Origin: JAJRRA01 sp048636595
GTDB lineage: Bacteria > Pseudomonadota > Gammaproteobacteria > Xanthomonadales > SZUA-36
Direction: 5' to 3'
Assembly (NCBI GenBank): GCA_048636595.1
Contig: JAIVWI010000016.1
Location: 1 to 27,066 of the forward strand
DNA: 27,066 nucleotides
Every line of letters begins with the position of its first letter. Position 1 is the first letter of the stretch. Positions 13,667 through 22,627 of this stretch are shown here, piece after piece. The translations under genes and the position numbers were made by a program. The notes beneath the pieces were generated by a model. The model did not search any database, was not told where the DNA came from, and worked only from the letters and a program-made list of their open reading frames with translations.

Positions 13667-16309
13667 TCAGGCGCCAATCGCCTTGCTGATAATTTCAAAA
13701 ACACCGGGAGACAGGCCTTCCACTGCGGCAATCCGTTCCAATTCGATTTTCATCAGCGCCTGCCTGCCCTGATCATACCGTTTCCATTGATTGAATGCCG
13801 ATACCATGCGTGAAGCCACCTGCGGATTCAATGAATCGAGTTCAATGACCTGGTCGGCATGAAATCGGTAAGCAGCTCCGTCCGCAGCATGGAAACCGGT
13901 CGGATTGGCCATGGAGAAAACCCCGATCAGCGAACGGACCTTGTTTGGATTGGTGATGCTGAATGCCGGGTGCTCCATCAGGGTCCTTACTACTTTAATT
14001 GTTTCAGCCCCTGGTTTTGAAGCCTGGATGGCGAACCATTTGTCCATTACCAGCGCATCGTCTTTCCAGCGCTGCTCAAAAGCTGACAGGGCAGCGGAAG
14101 CAGACGGTGCACCGGCCCACACCAGGCCTTGTAAAGCCACCAGTGTATCGGTCATATTGTCGCTTGCGGCGAGTTGAGCCTCGGCGATCGCCACTCCATC
14201 ATCGGTTTCCAGCAAATAGGAAAGGCAGATATTTTTCAGGCTTCGGCCAGCAATCGAAGCAGCTGAATTGTCATAGACCGCACCATTATCAAGAGACGCA
14301 TATCTGCTCTGGAATTGGTTCTTCAACTCTGTGGCCAAAGTGGTTTTTACGAATGTCCTGGCGGAATGAATGCCATCTACATCAACAATATCCATCTGTT
14401 CAGCCAGGTAGTCCTCACCGGGTAGCATCATCGCCTCAGCCACCAGTGCCGGGTCAGACCCGGTATCTTCCAGCAGTGTCCTGAAGGCTTCGACCAGAGC
14501 ACGGTCAATTTCCATGGAGGCGCCGTTTGCACACCGCTCCACGTTGGACAATATCTCACCTTGTGCCAGCAACTGGGCCGCCTCCCAGCGCATGAATGGA
14601 TCACTGTCATGCGCCATCAGGACAGCCAGGTCATTTGCCGACCAGGCATAGCGCAACTTCACCGGTGCTGAAAAATCACGCAACAGGGACAGCACCGGCA
14701 TTTGTGGAATGTTTTCGAATGTAAACGATTGTTTATCCTCATCCAGTAACAGCAGGCGCGAAGTACCTGATGGCGAATCCTCACCGCTCAATTGCAAGGG
14801 GTATTCTTCTCCGTCCTGAGACAACAGGCCCATGGCGAAAGGAATGACGAGGGCCTGTTTCTCTTGCTGGTCATGCGTGGGTGGAGTCCGCTGAGAGAGA
14901 TGCAGCGTAAACCTGGATTGCCTGGCGTCAAAATCCGTGCTTACCCTTACTTCCGGTGTACCGGACTGACCATACCAACGGCCAAAACGCTGCAGCCTGG
15001 CTCCATTTGCATCCTCCATTGCCGCCAGAAAATCATCGCAGGTAACCGCCTGGCCATCGTGGCGTTCGAGATAAAGCTTCAGACCCTTCCTGAAGCCATC
15101 AACACCGAGCAACGTTTGATACATCCGAATGATCGCAGCGCCTTTCTGGTACACAGTCATCGTGTAGAAATTATTGACTTCAATGTATTTTTCCGGCCGG
15201 ATCGGGTGTGACATCGGACCCGCATCTTCCAGGAATTGCCCGCTGCGCAAATCACGAACGTCCTGGATTCGCTTGACCGCCCGTGATTGCATATCGGATG
15301 AAAACTCCTGGTCCCTGAATACAGTCAAGCCCTCCTTGAGCGTCAACTGAAACCAGTCCTGGCAAGTAACGCGGTTACCTGTCCAATTGTGGAAGTACTC
15401 GTGACCAATGACACCTTCTATCCCTTCGTAGTCAGTGTCCGTTGCTGTATCCGGCCGGGCCAGCACGTACTTTGAATTGAAGATATTGAGTGATTTGTTT
15501 TCCATCGCGCCCATATTGAAATCACTGGTAGCGACAATATTGTAGATGTCCAGGTCGTACTCGAGACCGAAGCGTTCTTCATCCCATTTCATGGCCTTCT
15601 TCAGGGACTCCATTGCGTGACCGCAACGATCCACGTTCTCGAGTTCTACATAAACACGCAGAGTGACGTCCCGGCCACTGCGTGTAACAAAACGATCCTC
15701 AATGTGTGCCAGGTCACCCGCGACCAGCGCAAACAGGTAGGCTGGTTTTGCAAATGGGTCATCCCAGCACACCCAGTGGCGGCCGTCATCCAGTTCCCCG
15801 GAATTCACTGCGTTTCCGTTGGAAAGCAATACAGGATAGCGTTTACGGTCAGCGGTAATCGTGACTTCAAATCGCGTCATGACGTCAGGGCGGTCCGGAA
15901 AATAGGTAATCTTACTGAAGCCTTCGGCTTCGCACTGAGTGAGCAGAAACTCACCGGATGGATACAAACCTTCCAGCGCAGTATTTTCCCGTGGTTTGAT
16001 CAGTACTTCAATGGTCAGGGCACAGGAATCCGGGGCATTGTGAATGATGAGTTTGTCTGCGTTAAGAGAGTAGTCACCCGGCGCCAAAGCCTTGTCATCC
16101 ATCAGAACTGATACCAACTCCATCTGTTGACCGTCCAGTTCAATATCCTCAACGGGTGCCGCAGATGGATTCCGGCTCAATTGCAATTTTGAAATCACGC
16201 GGGTGTATTCATCCCTGATTTCAAAACGCAATTTCACCTGGTCCAGGATCCAGGCGAAAGGTTTGTAGTTTTCACGGAAAACCGTTTTGCTGACTGCAGC
16301 TTTTTTCAT
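13667..16309 (-). CDS. pepN: Aminopeptidase N (M1 family)
   Basis: The 880-residue cytoplasmic zinc aminopeptidase removes N-terminal residues from peptides during protein turnover. The exopeptidase motif GAMEN is at 267-271, the zinc site HEYFH at 303-307 and the third zinc ligand E326 in TLKEGLTVFRDQEFSSDM. The order of domains is the usual one for PepN: N-terminal beta domain (to ~190), thermolysin-like catalytic domain (~190-440), small beta domain and a long helical C-terminal domain. Length is close to the E. coli enzyme (870). GGGAAC lies 5 nt before the ATG at 16309. It is divergent from the PLP enzyme gene. Confidence 0.97.
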   Translation of the reverse strand: MKKAAVSKTVFRENYKPFAWILDQVKLRFEIRDEYTRVISKLQLSRNPSAAPVEDIELDGQQMELVSVLMDDKALAPGDYSLNADKLIIHNAPDSCALTIEVLIKPRENTALEGLYPSGEFLLTQCEAEGFSKITYFPDRPDVMTRFEVTITADRKRYPVLLSNGNAVNSGELDDGRHWVCWDDPFAKPAYLFALVAGDLAHIEDRFVTRSGRDVTLRVYVELENVDRCGHAMESLKKAMKWDEERFGLEYDLDIYNIVATSDFNMGAMENKSLNIFNSKYVLARPDTATDTDYEGIEGVIGHEYFHNWTGNRVTCQDWFQLTLKEGLTVFRDQEFSSDMQSRAVKRIQDVRDLRSGQFLEDAGPMSHPIRPEKYIEVNNFYTMTVYQKGAAIIRMYQTLLGVDGFRKGLKLYLERHDGQAVTCDDFLAAMEDANGARLQRFGRWYGQSGTPEVRVSTDFDARQSRFTLHLSQRTPPTHDQQEKQALVIPFAMGLLSQDGEEYPLQLSGEDSPSGTSRLLLLDEDKQSFTFENIPQMPVLSLLRDFSAPVKLRYAWSANDLAVLMAHDSDPFMRWEAAQLLAQGEILSNVERCANGASMEIDRALVEAFRTLLEDTGSDPALVAEAMMLPGEDYLAEQMDIVDVDGIHSARTFVKTTLATELKNQFQSRYASLDNGAVYDNSAASIAGRSLKNICLSYLLETDDGVAIAEAQLAASDNMTDTLVALQGLVWAGAPSASAALSAFEQRWKDDALVMDKWFAIQASKPGAETIKVVRTLMEHPAFSITNPNKVRSLIGVFSMANPTGFHAADGAAYRFHADQVIELDSLNPQVASRMVSAFNQWKRYDQGRQALMKIELERIAAVEGLSPGVFEIISKAIGA

Positions 16310-16346
16310 TTATAGTTCCCTTGCAAACAGAGCAGGTGCATACCCT

Positions 16347-16374
16347 TCGACAGGGCTTTCAAACCAAGTATTAT
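16347..16374 (+). promoter_or_regulatory. Sigma-70-type promoter for the PLP enzyme gene
   Basis: TCGACA (16347-16352, five of six to the -35 consensus) is separated by 16 bp from TATTAT (16369-16374, five of six to the -10 consensus). A transcript would begin near 16381, about 24 nt ahead of the ATG at 16405. This also argues against a translation start at 16321. Confidence 0.55.
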
Positions 16375-16375
16375 A
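16370..16375 (-). promoter_or_regulatory. Candidate -10 element for pepN
   Basis: On the minus strand this reads TATAAT, a perfect -10 box, about 60 bp upstream of the pepN start. No clear -35 box lies 16-18 bp further upstream. It overlaps the plus-strand -10 of the divergent PLP enzyme gene by five bases. Confidence 0.45.
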
Positions 16376-16404
16376 GGCCTAACGCAAGTGAAGAGCAGTC
16401 GAAA

Positions 16405-17373
16405 ATGCCCCCAGATACTGTAGTCGATATACCTGATATTGCCGATATCCACCTGGCGCGGGCTCGTATCGATGACTGGACCCGCCTGACACCCGTGTTG
16501 AGCGATCCCGAGCTCAACCAGGAGCTGGGCTGCATTCTCTACTGCAAATGTGAGAATCTTCAACGTACGGGCGCCTTCAAATTCCGCGGAGCAAGTAATG
16601 CCATTTCCAGGCTGCGCGAAGCCGGCATAGAGGGCGATGTCGCAACTCATTCCTCAGGGAACCACGGCGCCGCGTTGGCCCTGGCGGCTAAGCTGGACAA
16701 GCGCAAAGCCCATGTGGTCATGCCGGATAACTCTGCTCCGATGAAAATAAATTCTGTCAGGCGCTATGGCGGCATCGTGCATTTCTGTGCTCCCACACAG
16801 GAGTCCCGGGAGGAGGAACTGGCGAATCTCGTAGAAGACGGGAAGATCCCGATCCCGCCTTACGATCACGCCGACATCATTGCAGGACAGGGAACCGCGG
16901 CGCTGGAGTTTATTCAGGAGATTCCCACCCTTGAGCAAATTATTACACCCGTAGGCGGCGGAGGCCTCATTAGCGGGACAGCCATCGCAGTGCGTGGCAC
17001 AGGCCAGCAAGTGTATGGCGTGGAGCCAGAAGGCGCCGCGGATACGGTGGCCAGCCTGGAGCGGGGCGAACGGGTTAAAAGCTGGACGCCGGACACCATT
17101 GCTGACGGCCTGCGGGCGCTTATTGGCGTGCGCAATTTCACCGTAATCCGCAAGGAAGTAAAACAGGTATTCACCGTCAGCGATGAAGACATCCGCCGGG
17201 CCATGTACTTGTTCTGGCAGGAGTTACGCCTGCTGATCGAACCATCATCCGCCACGGTGATCGCAGCCATCAGGAATCATCCGGAAGTTTTTGCCGGTAA
17301 AAAGGTCGGCGCCATTATCAGCGGCGGCAATATTGATCCTGGCAACTGGCAGTCCTTGACGGAAAGGAATTAG
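16405..17373 (+). CDS. PLP-dependent serine/threonine dehydratase or serine racemase
   Basis: The 322-residue fold-type II PLP enzyme belongs to the threonine dehydratase/serine racemase family. The PLP lysine is K59 in GAFKFRGA, the phosphate/substrate loop is SSGNHG (83-88), GGGGLISG is the glycine-rich phosphate-binding loop and SGGNID closes the protein. There is no C-terminal ACT regulatory domain, so it is the short catabolic or racemase type. The frame is open back to 16321, but those 28 extra residues are unlike the family and include the likely promoter, so ATG 16405 is chosen. The ribosome site is weak. sixA follows 36 bp downstream on the same strand, probably on one transcript. 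Confidence 0.9.
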   Translation: MPPDTVVDIPDIADIHLARARIDDWTRLTPVLSDPELNQELGCILYCKCENLQRTGAFKFRGASNAISRLREAGIEGDVATHSSGNHGAALALAAKLDKRKAHVVMPDNSAPMKINSVRRYGGIVHFCAPTQESREEELANLVEDGKIPIPPYDHADIIAGQGTAALEFIQEIPTLEQIITPVGGGGLISGTAIAVRGTGQQVYGVEPEGAADTVASLERGERVKSWTPDTIADGLRALIGVRNFTVIRKEVKQVFTVSDEDIRRAMYLFWQELRLLIEPSSATVIAAIRNHPEVFAGKKVGAIISGGNIDPGNWQSLTERN

Positions 17374-17409
17374 CCCTGGGGGCGCCAAACGGAATCTCGA
17401 GGCTAAAGT

Positions 17410-17907
17410 ATGCAAAAACTGATGATTCTGAGACACGCAAAAGCGGTGCCCTGGTATCCGGGGGTGGATGATTTTAACCGGCCCCTGAGTGATATCGGCA
17501 CGGGACATGCGGAAAAGGTCGCTAACTGGATGTGTAATGGCTTGGAAGCGCCTGACAGTATCCTTTGCTCCCCGTCACAGCGCACCAGGGAGACGCTCTC
17601 GCCTTTGCTCTCGCGGAACCCCGGGCTGGAATCTGTCACCCGTTATGAGCCAGATTTTTACGGAGCGTCAACAGGAGCCTTGCACGCATTGCTTGATTTT
17701 GAGTTTGCCGAGGCTGACCGGATTCTCATAGTGGGACACAACCCCGGTTTTGAAATGCTGGTATTCGACGTCATTGCACACTCTGAATATGACAAAATCA
17801 GGCGCCTGGCAACAGGAACGCTCGCGGTCGTAGATTTTGAATCGGGATGGGAAACCGGTTCAGGAAAAGGAATTTTACGCCACAAAGTACGCGGCAAGAA
17901 ATTGTAA
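17410..17907 (+). CDS. sixA: Phosphohistidine phosphatase SixA
   Basis: The 165-residue protein of the histidine phosphatase superfamily begins MQKLMILRHAKA, with the RHA version of the RHG catalytic motif and its phospho-accepting His at residue 9. The second catalytic segment is ILIVGHNPGFEML, and CSPSQRTRETLSPL carries the phosphate-pocket Arg. SixA removes phosphate from histidine phosphoproteins (HPt domains and nitrogen-PTS proteins in E. coli). Length matches the E. coli protein (161). It starts 36 bp after the PLP enzyme gene and converges on the DUF938 gene, with a 33-bp gap and no clear terminator. Confidence 0.9.
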   Translation: MQKLMILRHAKAVPWYPGVDDFNRPLSDIGTGHAEKVANWMCNGLEAPDSILCSPSQRTRETLSPLLSRNPGLESVTRYEPDFYGASTGALHALLDFEFAEADRILIVGHNPGFEMLVFDVIAHSEYDKIRRLATGTLAVVDFESGWETGSGKGILRHKVRGKKL

Positions 17908-17940
17908 ACCCCATTATGCGGCTATTCGATTGGTTTACTT

Positions 17941-18546
17941 TCAAACCTGAAGCCCTTTTTTCCGGAAAACCAGGATCTGGTTGTTTGCCGGCATGGAAAA
18001 TTGCTCCTGAAGAAGCATTTGGCTGCGTTTCGCCAGTGATTCAAGTGCTTCAAGATCACGCAGACCCATATGTGGGTCACTGCTCCTGAGATGACGGTCA
18101 AACTCCCGGTTGGACTCTGCGGTGAAGCCCCCATCCTGGTTGAAGGGCCCGTAAAGGCAATACAAACCTCCCGGAGCCAGGTGGGCCCCGAGCCCGGCAA
18201 ATGTAGCACAGACTGCGTCCCAGCCCATGATGTGTGCTGTATTGGCTGAGTAAGCCGCATCAAAACGCCCGTCCGGCCATTGTTCAAGCACATCCAGCTT
18301 GATGGGGGGAAGGATATTCGGACTGCCCTCCTGCTCCACTCTGGCTGTCAGCCCTGGCAAGTACTCATCCCGATCAGAAGGTTGCCACTGAAGGAGCGGG
18401 AAGTGTGGTGCGAAATATACAATGTGCTGGCCTGTTCCGGAACCGATTTCAAGAATTTTTCCGCTGGAAGGCAAAAGCTGTTGCAGGACTTCCAGGATAG
18501 GCGCCTTGTTTCGCTCACAGGATTCAGAATAGGGCAGAGGTATCAT
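17941..18546 (-). CDS. DUF938 SAM-dependent methyltransferase-like protein
   Basis: The 201-residue class I methyltransferase-like protein starts MIPLPYSESCERNKAPIL, a DUF938 hallmark. The SAM-binding motif I is ILEIGSGTGQHIVYFA (about residues 31-46), followed by WQPSDRDE and, in place of motif IV, DAAYSANTAHIMGW. The substrate of this family is unknown. No strong ribosome site precedes the ATG at 18546. It lies downstream of pilQ on the same strand but is separated from it by a terminator, so it probably has its own promoter. Confidence 0.88.
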   Translation of the reverse strand: MIPLPYSESCERNKAPILEVLQQLLPSSGKILEIGSGTGQHIVYFAPHFPLLQWQPSDRDEYLPGLTARVEQEGSPNILPPIKLDVLEQWPDGRFDAAYSANTAHIMGWDAVCATFAGLGAHLAPGGLYCLYGPFNQDGGFTAESNREFDRHLRSSDPHMGLRDLEALESLAKRSQMLLQEQFSMPANNQILVFRKKGLQV

Positions 18547-18564
18547 TCGTTCGCCAAACCATTT

Positions 18565-18584
18565 TTTTAAGCACTGGCTTAAAA
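18565..18584. promoter_or_regulatory. 8-bp inverted repeat upstream of the DUF938 gene
   Basis: TTTTAAGC (18565-18572) and GCTTAAAA (18577-18584) form a perfect inverted repeat with a 4-nt spacer, 19 bp upstream of the DUF938 start. It might be an operator or part of the tail of the pilQ terminator. Function is inferred from position only. Confidence 0.3.
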
Positions 18585-18611
18585 CAAACGCCCGGGCTTT
18601 ACCCGGGCGTT
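18581..18611 (-). terminator. Rho-independent terminator of the pilMNOPQ operon
   Basis: AACGCCCGGG (18587-18596) pairs perfectly with CCCGGGCGTT (18602-18611) around a 5-nt loop. On the minus strand the stem is followed by TTTGTTTT. It begins 26 nt past the pilQ stop codon and is correctly oriented to end the operon. Confidence 0.85.
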
Positions 18612-18637
18612 CATTGTTAACCGGAGTATCCGCCAGT

Positions 18638-20800
18638 TTAATCTACCGGGCGATCCTCCACGATAGTGGGAGTAACAAAGATCAGCAGTTCACGCTTCTT
18701 GGTTTCATTGGCCCGGCGCCGGAACAGCACACCAAGACCCGGGATATCTCCCAGCCACGGAACTTTCTCTTCTTTGGAAGCTTTTTCATCCTGGAAAATA
18801 CCGCCCAGCACGATTGTGTCACCGTTGGCCACCAGCACTGTGGTGGCTAACTCACGCGTGTCGATTGAAGGTACGGAACCACCCCTGGCGGTTTGGAAAA
18901 TCTCACCCACCGTATCCTGCTTGACGTTGAGATCCAGTTGTATGCGATTATCCGGCGTAATCAACGGGGTCACTTTCAGCTCCAGCACGGCTTCCTTGAA
19001 TTGCACCGAAGTGGCGCCTGAAGAGGTTGCTTCCTCGTACGGAATTTCCACACCCTGCTGGATGAAGGCTTCTGCCTGGTTGGCGGTAACAATGCGGGGT
19101 GTCGAAATCACTTCACCCTCACCGTCAGATTCCAGGGCAGAGATCTCAAGATCCAGCAACCAGTCACCCGTCAGGAAAGAAAGGCCCAGAGTCGCCGCAG
19201 TCGCAGAGGGTGCAGGCAGGTTAACCTGGTAACGGTTTGGATAAGTAGGTAAATCGAGCAGGCCATCATCTCTTGGGTTGATGGCGGGGTTGACGATATC
19301 CGCTGCTCTGCCATCTGCCGCAATCACGCCGATATTGCTGCCCAGATGAAGGCCCGTCACACCAAAACGGACACCCAGTTCATGGGCAAATTCAGAACTT
19401 GCAATCACGATCCGTGATTCGATCTGAACCTGGCGAATCGCGTAATCCAGATCGGTGACCAGTTTCCGGATTTCGAGGATTTTTTCAGCCGTGTCCGTTA
19501 CCAGAAGAGTGTTGGTCCGTTCGTCCAGAGTGACCGAACCCCGTGATGAAAGTAACCCGTACTCAGAATCAGCGTTACCGCTCTGTATGATTTCCACCAT
19601 GGCATCGGCCTTGGCGTAACTGATCGGAATCAATACGGTTTGCAGGGGTTCCAGGATCCGCCGGTCAAGCTGAGCCTGCAATAGTTGTTGTTCCCGGGCC
19701 GCAATTTCGGCCGTTGGGCCAATCCAGATGACATTGCCGTTCTCGCGCTTGTCAAGATTACGGGCATCCATAATGATGTCGAGCGCCTGGTCCCAGGGCA
19801 CATTGGTCAAACGCAATGTCAGATTACCCTGCACGCTGTCCGCCACGACGATATTCAGGTTGGAAACATCTGCGATCAACTGCAGAACGGAGCGAACCGG
19901 AATATCCTGGAAATTGAAAGTTACCTTGGTGCCTTCATAGGTTTTCTCTTCGAAAAACTTGACCTCGACATCCTCCACCGACTTCACAGTCTTTGCAAGC
20001 TTTTTGAGTTCAACAACAATATCATCACCTGATTCATAGACCAGGTGCTCAAAATTACCTGATGTTGTCATGACGACCTGGACTGTACTGTTGACTGGCG
20101 CGGTGTCTATCAACCGTACGGGCGTGGCAAAATCAATCACGTCCAACCGTTGATTCAGGCTGTCAGGAACGTTGGCATTGAAAATGTTGAGGGTGAGATT
20201 ATTTCTGTCTTCCACCACCGAAATACTGGCGCCGGGGCGATCCATGCTCACAATGACCCTGGCCTGCCCTTCTTCACCACGACGGAAGTCAACACCGGTG
20301 AGGCTGAAACCTGAACCACCAACGCTTGTGGTTGAACTGGCGGTGACTCCGCCACCAGCAATTGTCAGTACCACCTGGCCTGAATCCGCGTTGTAGTCAT
20401 AAGCGGCCAGATGTGAAAGATCGACAATCAGCCGGGTTCTGCCGCCGGCTGCAATAGCGGAATATTGCTGAACAGGTCCCAAACCAACCGTTACCGCGTC
20501 CGTTCCCGCCTCACTTTGTGTATCAGCCAGATCCAGTACGATCCGCGTTGGGCTTTGTGTAGCAAACACGCTGACCTGGGGCACATCACCGCTAATCTGC
20601 AATGTAATCTTTACACCACCGTCCTCGGTGCTGCTGTGATCGATACCCGTCACGTTAGTTGCTGCGAAAGCTGCCATCATTGGCAATATCGTCAATAACA
20701 GGCCCAAACCTGTCAGAAATCCTTTTCCTGAAATACGCATGCTGCGCCCTCGTTCACCGTGTCCCAAATGAAATTTTACGCTTTCTTTGTGGCTGCTCAT
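18638..20800 (-). CDS. pilQ: Type IV pilus outer-membrane secretin PilQ
   Basis: The 720-residue protein forms the outer-membrane ring through which the pilus passes. After a signal peptide (MRISGKGFLTG... ending AFA, residues 21-46) come two AMIN-type beta domains that bind peptidoglycan (about 50-145 and 165-255), an STN/N0 domain (VTFNFQDIPVRSVLQLIADV, ~293-312), an N1 domain and the secretin core (about 480-715), with VISTPRIVTANQAEA, VPWLGDIPGLGVLFRR and a C-terminal LLIFVTPTIV. Two starts are possible: ATG 20800 (AGAGG 7 nt upstream, 41 bp after pilP) and ATG 20740 (GAGGG 6 nt upstream), which begins the signal peptide directly. The longer form is listed; the shorter has the more typical export signal. 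Last gene of the operon. Confidence 0.96.
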   Translation of the reverse strand: MSSHKESVKFHLGHGERGRSMRISGKGFLTGLGLLLTILPMMAAFAATNVTGIDHSSTEDGGVKITLQISGDVPQVSVFATQSPTRIVLDLADTQSEAGTDAVTVGLGPVQQYSAIAAGGRTRLIVDLSHLAAYDYNADSGQVVLTIAGGGVTASSTTSVGGSGFSLTGVDFRRGEEGQARVIVSMDRPGASISVVEDRNNLTLNIFNANVPDSLNQRLDVIDFATPVRLIDTAPVNSTVQVVMTTSGNFEHLVYESGDDIVVELKKLAKTVKSVEDVEVKFFEEKTYEGTKVTFNFQDIPVRSVLQLIADVSNLNIVVADSVQGNLTLRLTNVPWDQALDIIMDARNLDKRENGNVIWIGPTAEIAAREQQLLQAQLDRRILEPLQTVLIPISYAKADAMVEIIQSGNADSEYGLLSSRGSVTLDERTNTLLVTDTAEKILEIRKLVTDLDYAIRQVQIESRIVIASSEFAHELGVRFGVTGLHLGSNIGVIAADGRAADIVNPAINPRDDGLLDLPTYPNRYQVNLPAPSATAATLGLSFLTGDWLLDLEISALESDGEGEVISTPRIVTANQAEAFIQQGVEIPYEEATSSGATSVQFKEAVLELKVTPLITPDNRIQLDLNVKQDTVGEIFQTARGGSVPSIDTRELATTVLVANGDTIVLGGIFQDEKASKEEKVPWLGDIPGLGVLFRRRANETKKRELLIFVTPTIVEDRPVD

Positions 20801-20841
20801 TGCACTGCCTCTAATAAGGTTAATAGCTCAAGCATCCGGTC

Positions 20842-21387
20842 TTAGCTTTCGCCCAAGACCAAAGAAGCATCCCTGACCAGCCATCCGCCGGCACCATCGG
20901 CAATAAACTCGCTTAACTCCACCTCATCCGGTGAAATCATATTTACCTTTCCGTGGTTTTTGCCTATGTAGTTCCCGGTGGAAATCCGATGAATCGTACC
21001 GTCCGGATCGCGAATCAGGACCCATTGAGATTTTTCTTTATCAAAGGTCCCGACCATCAGTAATGTGTCCAATTCAAACCTTTCAAGGTATTCCCGGGTC
21101 CGGCTTAAATCAGGACGCGGACCCTTGCCACCAACAGGGCCGGTTTCTTCATCACTACCTTCGCTGGTTGACTGGCGGAAAGGATCACGACCTTCCAAGC
21201 CGTTATAAACGTAGGGGGTGTATGTACGAACCGCAGGTATCGGCGGAATTGGGGTAGCTGGTCGTGCCTTGACTTCGGCTATGTAACGCCCCAGGTCATC
21301 CTGGTTGCTATCACAGGCTGCCAGCAGTGTCAGTACCGCTGTCAGGGCCACAACTTTCAGTATGTTTAGATGAATCATGCTGTTCAT
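20842..21387 (-). CDS. pilP: Type IV pilus inner-membrane lipoprotein PilP
   Basis: The 181-residue lipoprotein has a signal sequence ending LLAAC, whose Cys would be lipidated. A flexible proline-rich linker (KARPATPIPPIPAVRTYTP) follows, then the GRDPF motif typical of PilP and a C-terminal beta domain (LLMVGTFDKEKSQWVLIRD, HRISTGNYIGKNHGKV) that contacts the N0 domain of PilQ. The start overlaps the pilO stop by 4 bp (ATGA), which implies translational coupling; an alternative ATG lies three codons later. It links PilN/PilO to the secretin. Confidence 0.95.
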   Translation of the reverse strand: MNSMIHLNILKVVALTAVLTLLAACDSNQDDLGRYIAEVKARPATPIPPIPAVRTYTPYVYNGLEGRDPFRQSTSEGSDEETGPVGGKGPRPDLSRTREYLERFELDTLLMVGTFDKEKSQWVLIRDPDGTIHRISTGNYIGKNHGKVNMISPDEVELSEFIADGAGGWLVRDASLVLGES

Positions 21388-22019
21388 GGCGCATCCGCCT
21401 CGGCCAGTTCAGCGGCCTCTTCTTCATCGATATAACGATAGGTTTTGACAGTCCCTTCGAGGATCAGGCGACCGTCTCCTCCCTTGTTGTCACGCTCATT
21501 CGCACGACGCAATGAGATGTCATGCATCGTAAGGATCACTACTCTTGGCAGTGACGCCACGCCACTGACAAACTCACCAAACTGGTGGTAGTCGCCCAGC
21601 ATGCGGACAGAGATCGGCCTTTCCGCATAGAAATCATGGTGAGTTTCACCTCTGGGCTGGAACAACTGAACATCGATTCCCGCAGCCAGGGCTGTCTGTG
21701 AAACATCCACCAACAATTTGTCCATCTCGGTCTTGCTGGGAAGTTGCCGGAACATGGTTTCGAGCAATTCCTGCATTTCAGCCAGTTGAACCTCGTACTC
21801 TTCGAGGTTGGCAGCTTTTTCCTGCTTGTTCTCGAATTCAATACGCAGGCCAATTTCCTTTTTCTGAACGATTTCAAGTTGCTCAGTCTTGGCTTTGATC
21901 AGCAGGAAATAACCTATGGCAATAATGATAACCAGCAGGAACCCGAGAATGACGTAGCGTACTGATGAAGGGGCGCTGCCAATATCACGAAAATCAAGAT
22001 CTCTTAATTCGTTGAACAT
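21384..22019 (-). CDS. pilO: Type IV pilus alignment protein PilO
   Basis: The 211-residue bitopic inner-membrane protein has a short cytoplasmic N-terminus, one membrane helix (about 25-45), a periplasmic coiled coil (KTEQLEIVQKKEIGLRIEFE onward to ~95) and a C-terminal ferredoxin-like domain with the family segment LFQPRGETHHDFYAERPISV and GDYHQFGEFVSGVASLPRVV. It forms heterodimers with PilN and binds PilP. Its start overlaps the pilN stop by 1 bp (TGATG). The tail is acidic (EEEAAELAEADAP). Confidence 0.95.
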   Translation of the reverse strand: MFNELRDLDFRDIGSAPSSVRYVILGFLLVIIIAIGYFLLIKAKTEQLEIVQKKEIGLRIEFENKQEKAANLEEYEVQLAEMQELLETMFRQLPSKTEMDKLLVDVSQTALAAGIDVQLFQPRGETHHDFYAERPISVRMLGDYHQFGEFVSGVASLPRVVILTMHDISLRRANERDNKGGDGRLILEGTVKTYRYIDEEEAAELAEADAP

Positions 22020-22627
22020 CAGCCTGCCTCCGCCTGGTCTTCGCCATCACCATCACCATCACCATCCAGATCGTCCTTTTTGGTGTTGTCCAGTTTCACC
22101 TGAATAGCGTATTCGTAGCTTTCAACGCGGCTCTCTGGCTTAGCGGCTGTGCGCACATACTGCAGATCAGGTTTGACGAACAATTCCATTCCTTCCAGGC
22201 TCTGCAGGTAGGCCGAGACCCGTGCATTGGACTGGCTGGACCCCATCAGGGTCAGTTTTGGGCCCTGCTGCCTGACCGTTGTCAGAGTCACGCCAACAGG
22301 TATACTCATGGCCAGTCTGTCCAGGAGTTCCACCGTCAGTGAGCGGCTGGCTTGCAAGGACTCAATTACCTGCTTACGCGAAAGCAGCCGGTCGCGGGTC
22401 TTTTCCAACTCCGCTATCCGGTCGATGCGAAGCTGCAAGCGATTAATTTCGACCTGGATCTGTTGATTTCGTGCTTCCTGGTGGCTGATTCGCTGATCGA
22501 AAAACAACCCAACAATGAGGATCAGGATCGCGCCCAGAACCAGGGTACCCATCAGGGAGTACATGAATTGGCGTTGGCGCTCCCTGCGCGCTTCCTCACG
22601 CCATGGTAGGAGATTGATTCTGGCCAT
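22019..22627 (-). CDS. pilN: Type IV pilus assembly protein PilN
   Basis: The 202-residue protein starts MARINLLPWREEARRERQ; INLLP is the cytoplasmic motif that docks in PilM. One membrane helix (about 24-44) is followed by a periplasmic coiled coil and a small alpha/beta domain (LTVELLDRLAMSIPVGVTLT). It pairs with PilO. The C-terminus is unusual: a run of Asp-Gly pairs (DLDGDGDGDGEDQ) encoded by a hexanucleotide repeat. The start overlaps the pilM stop by 1 bp (TGATG). Confidence 0.95.
   Translation of the reverse strand: MARINLLPWREEARRERQRQFMYSLMGTLVLGAILILIVGLFFDQRISHQEARNQQIQVEINRLQLRIDRIAELEKTRDRLLSRKQVIESLQASRSLTVELLDRLAMSIPVGVTLTTVRQQGPKLTLMGSSQSNARVSAYLQSLEGMELFVKPDLQYVRTAAKPESRVESYEYAIQVKLDNTKKDDLDGDGDGDGEDQAEAG
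22044..22066. repeat. Hexanucleotide tandem repeat inside pilN
   Basis: CCATCA is repeated three times exactly, with a fourth partial unit (CCATC), encoding Asp-Gly pairs near the PilN C-terminus. A change in unit number would stay in frame and only alter the length of the acidic tail. Confidence 0.8.
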
